Shown: positions 23,962 to 26,690 of the stretch, in pieces
Layout of the letters: each line of letters begins with the position of its first letter
How positions within the stretch are numbered: position 1 is the first letter of the stretch
Source: JANQLU01 sp964434955
GTDB taxonomy: Bacteria > Planctomycetota > Planctomycetia > Pirellulales > Pirellulaceae
Assembly: GCA_964434955.1 (NCBI GenBank)
Contig: CAYSXI010000059.1
Coordinates: forward strand, 1-26,690
DNA length: 26,690 nt
Direction: 5' to 3'
Notes under the pieces: model-generated
Told to the model about the DNA's origin: nothing
Seen by the model: only the letters and a program-made list of their open reading frames with translations
Databases searched by the model: none
Position numbers and translations under genes: made by a program

Positions 23962-25436
23962 CAGGTGAGCCCTTTTGCATCGATTCCGGATCTGGGTCGT
24001 AATTGTTGTTTCTCACCCCAGACTTTGGGGATTTTGAAATCGTCGGGTTTGCGGTTGGGCGGGATATTCGGCTTCGCCGCGTCACGGCGATATTCCTTCA
24101 GCATTTTTTTTAGACGAATGGCGACATCCCCTTTTCCGTCGTTGTAGAGATTGACCTTCTCCGATGGATCCTTCGCCAAGTCAAACAGCTCCCATTTTTC
24201 GTTCTTGGGACGGTTGGTTTGGTTGGCGCGGACCTGGCCGTTCCAAACGAGTTTCCAATTGCCCTCCATGATCGCGCCCGTGAATGGATTACTGTTAAGC
24301 AGGATCTGTTTGTGGGGTGAAGGTTTGCCCTCGGTGATCGTCGGCCAGACGTCCAAGCCATCCAGAGCTTTCTCTTGTTCCAGCTTGGCACCCGCAATTC
24401 GCAAAAGTGTCGGATAAAGATCCACCGCATGCAAAGGCGCGTCGACCTTTGATTCTGCTTTGACCTTGTCCTTCCAAACGATGACCGTGGGAGAGCGAAC
24501 GCCACCTTCGTACAGTGTTCCTTTCTGCCCCCGCCAAGACCCGACGGATCCGAATTGTCGAATGCCTCCGTTGTCGCTGAGAAAAATAATCAACGTGTCT
24601 TCTTTGGCAAATCCGCTGGTCTCGAGTTGAGCCAAGACCTGGCCGATCGCATCATCCATGCAGGCAACCATTCCTGCGAACACACGACGCTTTTCGTTCT
24701 TGATATTGGAATAGGCATCGACGTATTTCCTGGGCGCCTGGATGGGCGTGTGGGGAGCGTTGAAAGGCACATACAGGAAAAGCGGTTTCGACTTGTCGTG
24801 ATTCTTGACGACCTGGACAGCTTCTTTGGCGATCAGCTCCGTTGCATAGCCTTGATCGTCATTGCGGATGTCGTTTCGATGCCAGTCGTGCCCGCCGTCG
24901 CGAATATGCGTGAAGTAGTCCAGTGCCCCGTTGTAATGTCCGTACTGAAAATCGAATCCGCGTTTGGTGGGCAAGAATTTTGGATCGTTGTGCCCCAGGT
25001 GCCACTTGCCAACAATCGCGGTGCGATAACCGACTTCTTTCAAGGCCTGGGGGAGAGTTCGTTCGTCCGTGGGCAACCCATGAGCCGCCCATGGCCGTAC
25101 CACCCCACACTGCAGTCCCAATCGCATCGGATAACGGCCGGTCAGTATCGCACCCCGAGTCGGCGAGCAAACAGGCATAACGTAGAAACGGTTCAGCCGG
25201 GTCCCGGCTTTGGCGAGAGAATCAATATTTGGTGTCTTGATTTGACCGCCGTGATAGCCGACGTCACCCCAGCCAAGGTCATCTGCCAGGAACAAGATAA
25301 TGTGCGGCTTCTTTTCCTGACTTTCTTTCCTGGAAACCGTTGGCGCGGCAATTGTTTTCTGTGCCATTGCCGGCTTTGCGAGCACGAGAACGAAAGCAAC
25401 CAACAGAAGTTGACACGGGATCCGGTTCTTGGGCAT
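23961..25436 (-). CDS. Exported formylglycine-dependent sulfatase (arylsulfatase-like)
   Basis: A 491-residue protein with a signal peptide (about 1-25, ending P-A-M-A-Q). The sulfatase signature C-S-P-T-R at 90-94 contains the cysteine that is converted to formylglycine. Other active-site elements are the metal-binding Asp52-Asp53 in F-L-A-D-D-L-G-W-G-D, K-W-H-L-G-H near 144-149, P-H-T-P in the middle, and L-S-D-N-G-G. It should hydrolyse sulfate esters in the periplasm or outside the cell, probably on algal sulfated polysaccharides, in line with planctomycete ecology; the substrate itself cannot be read from the sequence. It needs a maturation enzyme encoded elsewhere. The length fits the family. 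It lies 51 bases downstream of the second sulfatase and is coupled to the TPR gene. Confidence 0.94.
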   Translation of the reverse strand: MPKNRIPCQLLLVAFVLVLAKPAMAQKTIAAPTVSRKESQEKKPHIILFLADDLGWGDVGYHGGQIKTPNIDSLAKAGTRLNRFYVMPVCSPTRGAILTGRYPMRLGLQCGVVRPWAAHGLPTDERTLPQALKEVGYRTAIVGKWHLGHNDPKFLPTKRGFDFQYGHYNGALDYFTHIRDGGHDWHRNDIRNDDQGYATELIAKEAVQVVKNHDKSKPLFLYVPFNAPHTPIQAPRKYVDAYSNIKNEKRRVFAGMVACMDDAIGQVLAQLETSGFAKEDTLIIFLSDNGGIRQFGSVGSWRGQKGTLYEGGVRSPTVIVWKDKVKAESKVDAPLHAVDLYPTLLRIAGAKLEQEKALDGLDVWPTITEGKPSPHKQILLNSNPFTGAIMEGNWKLVWNGQVRANQTNRPKNEKWELFDLAKDPSEKVNLYNDGKGDVAIRLKKMLKEYRRDAAKPNIPPNRKPDDFKIPKVWGEKQQLRPRSGIDAKGLT

Positions 25437-25487
25437 AGGATTTACCTGCTTCGGGGTGATTGTTCGCGGACGGCCTGCGTTCGATCG

Positions 25488-26690
25488 CTAAGATCCGGGT
25501 GTAACTTTTTTCTTGAACTTCAATATCGCCGCGTTCATTGACTTTGTGACCTGTGGGAATTGGTCGGCCACATTGGTCGCTTCTTTGGGATCCTTTTGAA
25601 GATCAAACAGCTGGATGCGGTTTTCTTTGACGATCATCTTCCATTTTCCGCGACGCATGGCCGTTCCGAGTTTGGGCTCATAGCCAAAGAAGATATCTCG
25701 ATCCGGAAAGTCCTTCTGTTCGAGCAGGTGAGCCTTGAAGCTTTTTCCGTCAAGATGATCCGGGTTGTTTTTGCTGAGCCCGGCAATCTCGGTGAGGGTT
25801 GGAAACAAATCGAAACCGACGATCAACTTATCCGACTCCGATCCAGGTTTGATCTTGCCTGGCCACATTGCGATCGCGGGAACTCGATGCCCGCCTTCAT
25901 AGTGACTGAATTTACCGCCGCGGCGATTTCGAAACTCTTTGGGACACATCCCGACGGCTCCGTTGTCGGAAAAGAAAACGACCAGCGTGTTCTCCTGCAA
26001 ATTCAATTCGTTCAAGGTGTCGAGGATTTTTCCGACGCCTCGATCCAGGTCTTCCAGCATCCATTTGTACTTGGCCCGATTTTTCTTGTTGATTCGATTC
26101 GGGTTTTCGCCTTTGATTCGCTTGTCGGGTGTGTCTTCGGCCGTCTGATAAGGGTTGTGCACCGCAGCATGAGAGACGTAGAGGAAAAAAGGTTTGTCTT
26201 TGTTTCTCTTGATGAAGTCAACACTCCGTTTGGTGATCACATGGGTCGAATATCCCTCGACGTTTTTCTTTTCCAGTCCGACGCGCCAGGAACCGTGGCG
26301 ATGATAGTCGGTGGCGCCATTGAGAAATCCGACAAACTCGTCGAAACCGTGATGCAGAGGGTTGTACTTGTCCTGGTACCCGCAGTGCCATTTTCCAAAA
26401 AGCCCCGTCGCGTATCCGTTGTCCTTGAAAACACGCGGAAGCGTTGGAACGGAAGGAGGGATCCCGCTATCCGGTTCCCGACTACCAACAATGACATCAA
26501 CGATCCCAACGCGTTGCTGATATCGACCCGTCAGGAATGCGGCACGCGTGGGGCTGCAAACCGAGGAATTCGTATGAAAGTCGGTGAACCGCATTCCCTT
26601 TTTTGCCATCTCTTCGATGCGCGGGGTTTTCACCCAACCTTGATAGAGAGCCAAGTCGCAACAACCGAGATCATCGGCCAGGATCACGAC
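25488..26690 (-). CDS. Formylglycine-dependent sulfatase, N-terminus cut by the window
   Basis: The frame is open to the window edge, so about 400 C-terminal codons are seen and the true start and any signal peptide lie outside. L-A-D-D-L-G-C-C-D carries the metal-binding aspartates. The signature S-V-C-S-P-T-R is at about 26541-26561 with the formylglycine cysteine. G-K-W-H-C-G-Y, A-A-V-H-N-P-Y and F-S-D-N-G-A are the other active-site blocks. It clearly belongs to the same superfamily as the next gene but differs at many positions, so the pair is not a recent duplication and the substrates may differ. The 51-base gap and shared strand suggest one operon. Confidence 0.93.
   Translation of the reverse strand, partial: VVILADDLGCCDLALYQGWVKTPRIEEMAKKGMRFTDFHTNSSVCSPTRAAFLTGRYQQRVGIVDVIVGSREPDSGIPPSVPTLPRVFKDNGYATGLFGKWHCGYQDKYNPLHHGFDEFVGFLNGATDYHRHGSWRVGLEKKNVEGYSTHVITKRSVDFIKRNKDKPFFLYVSHAAVHNPYQTAEDTPDKRIKGENPNRINKKNRAKYKWMLEDLDRGVGKILDTLNELNLQENTLVVFFSDNGAVGMCPKEFRNRRGGKFSHYEGGHRVPAIAMWPGKIKPGSESDKLIVGFDLFPTLTEIAGLSKNNPDHLDGKSFKAHLLEQKDFPDRDIFFGYEPKLGTAMRRGKWKMIVKENRIQLFDLQKDPKEATNVADQFPQVTKSMNAAILKFKKKVTPGS

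Noticed and set aside
24555..25541. 328-codon plus-strand frame
   Set aside because: It is antisense to a clear sulfatase gene with the full set of active-site motifs. Its translation shows no family features.

Overview
The window looks like chromosomal DNA of a planctomycete, most likely of the Rhodopirellula/Blastopirellula (Pirellulaceae) type. This is inferred from gene content and was not tested by a search. The grounds are a Tad locus with several large TadE/TadG-like proteins, two formylglycine-type sulfatases, an exported PQQ-like beta-propeller protein, long exported proteins without known relatives, weak or absent Shine-Dalgarno sites at many starts, and moderate GC content.

Region 1 (1-546) is non-coding. 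It carries a near-perfect 29-bp inverted repeat whose right arm runs into six tandem copies of a 21-22-bp unit, followed by the leader of the pilus operon. Region 2 (547-11874) is one long plus-strand Tad/Flp pilus cluster: Flp-like pilin, A24 prepilin peptidase, four TadE/F/G-like or pseudopilin-like envelope proteins, an unknown single-pass protein, a CpaB-like SAF protein, the secretion ATPase TadA/CpaF with an added N-terminal FHA-like domain, TadB, TadC, and a second FHA-like membrane protein. Gaps are mostly short. A 24-bp tandem duplication with a hairpin (5464-5541) and a terminator-like hairpin (6684-6704) split the cluster into pilin/pseudopilin, unknown-protein and motor blocks. No secretin (CpaC/RcpA), TadZ/CpaE or TadD is present here.

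Region 3 (11880-14939, minus strand) holds an exported beta-propeller protein, an endonuclease VIII-like DNA glycosylase and a PP2C/SpoIIE-type phosphatase. The last two are coupled by a TGATG stop/start overlap. Region 4 (14940-17058) holds a doubtful small ORF, a small HELGH membrane metalloprotease-like protein, a structured convergent intergenic region, a lysine-rich exported protein and a long non-coding leader. Region 5 (17059-22816, plus strand) holds an 883-residue exported coiled-coil protein and a chromosomal PcfJ-like protein, each followed by a clear intrinsic terminator, then a membrane-anchored leucine-rich-repeat protein. Region 6 (22870-26690, minus strand) is a probable operon of two sulfatases and a TPR protein; the upstream sulfatase is cut by the window edge.

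How the genes fit together: the peptidase should process the pilin and pseudopilins, and TadA with TadB and TadC should drive assembly. The two FHA-like domains both appear to lack phosphothreonine-binding residues, so they may be structural adaptors. The remaining genes look like ordinary planctomycete chromosome, and I see no insertion sequence, CRISPR array or RNA gene.
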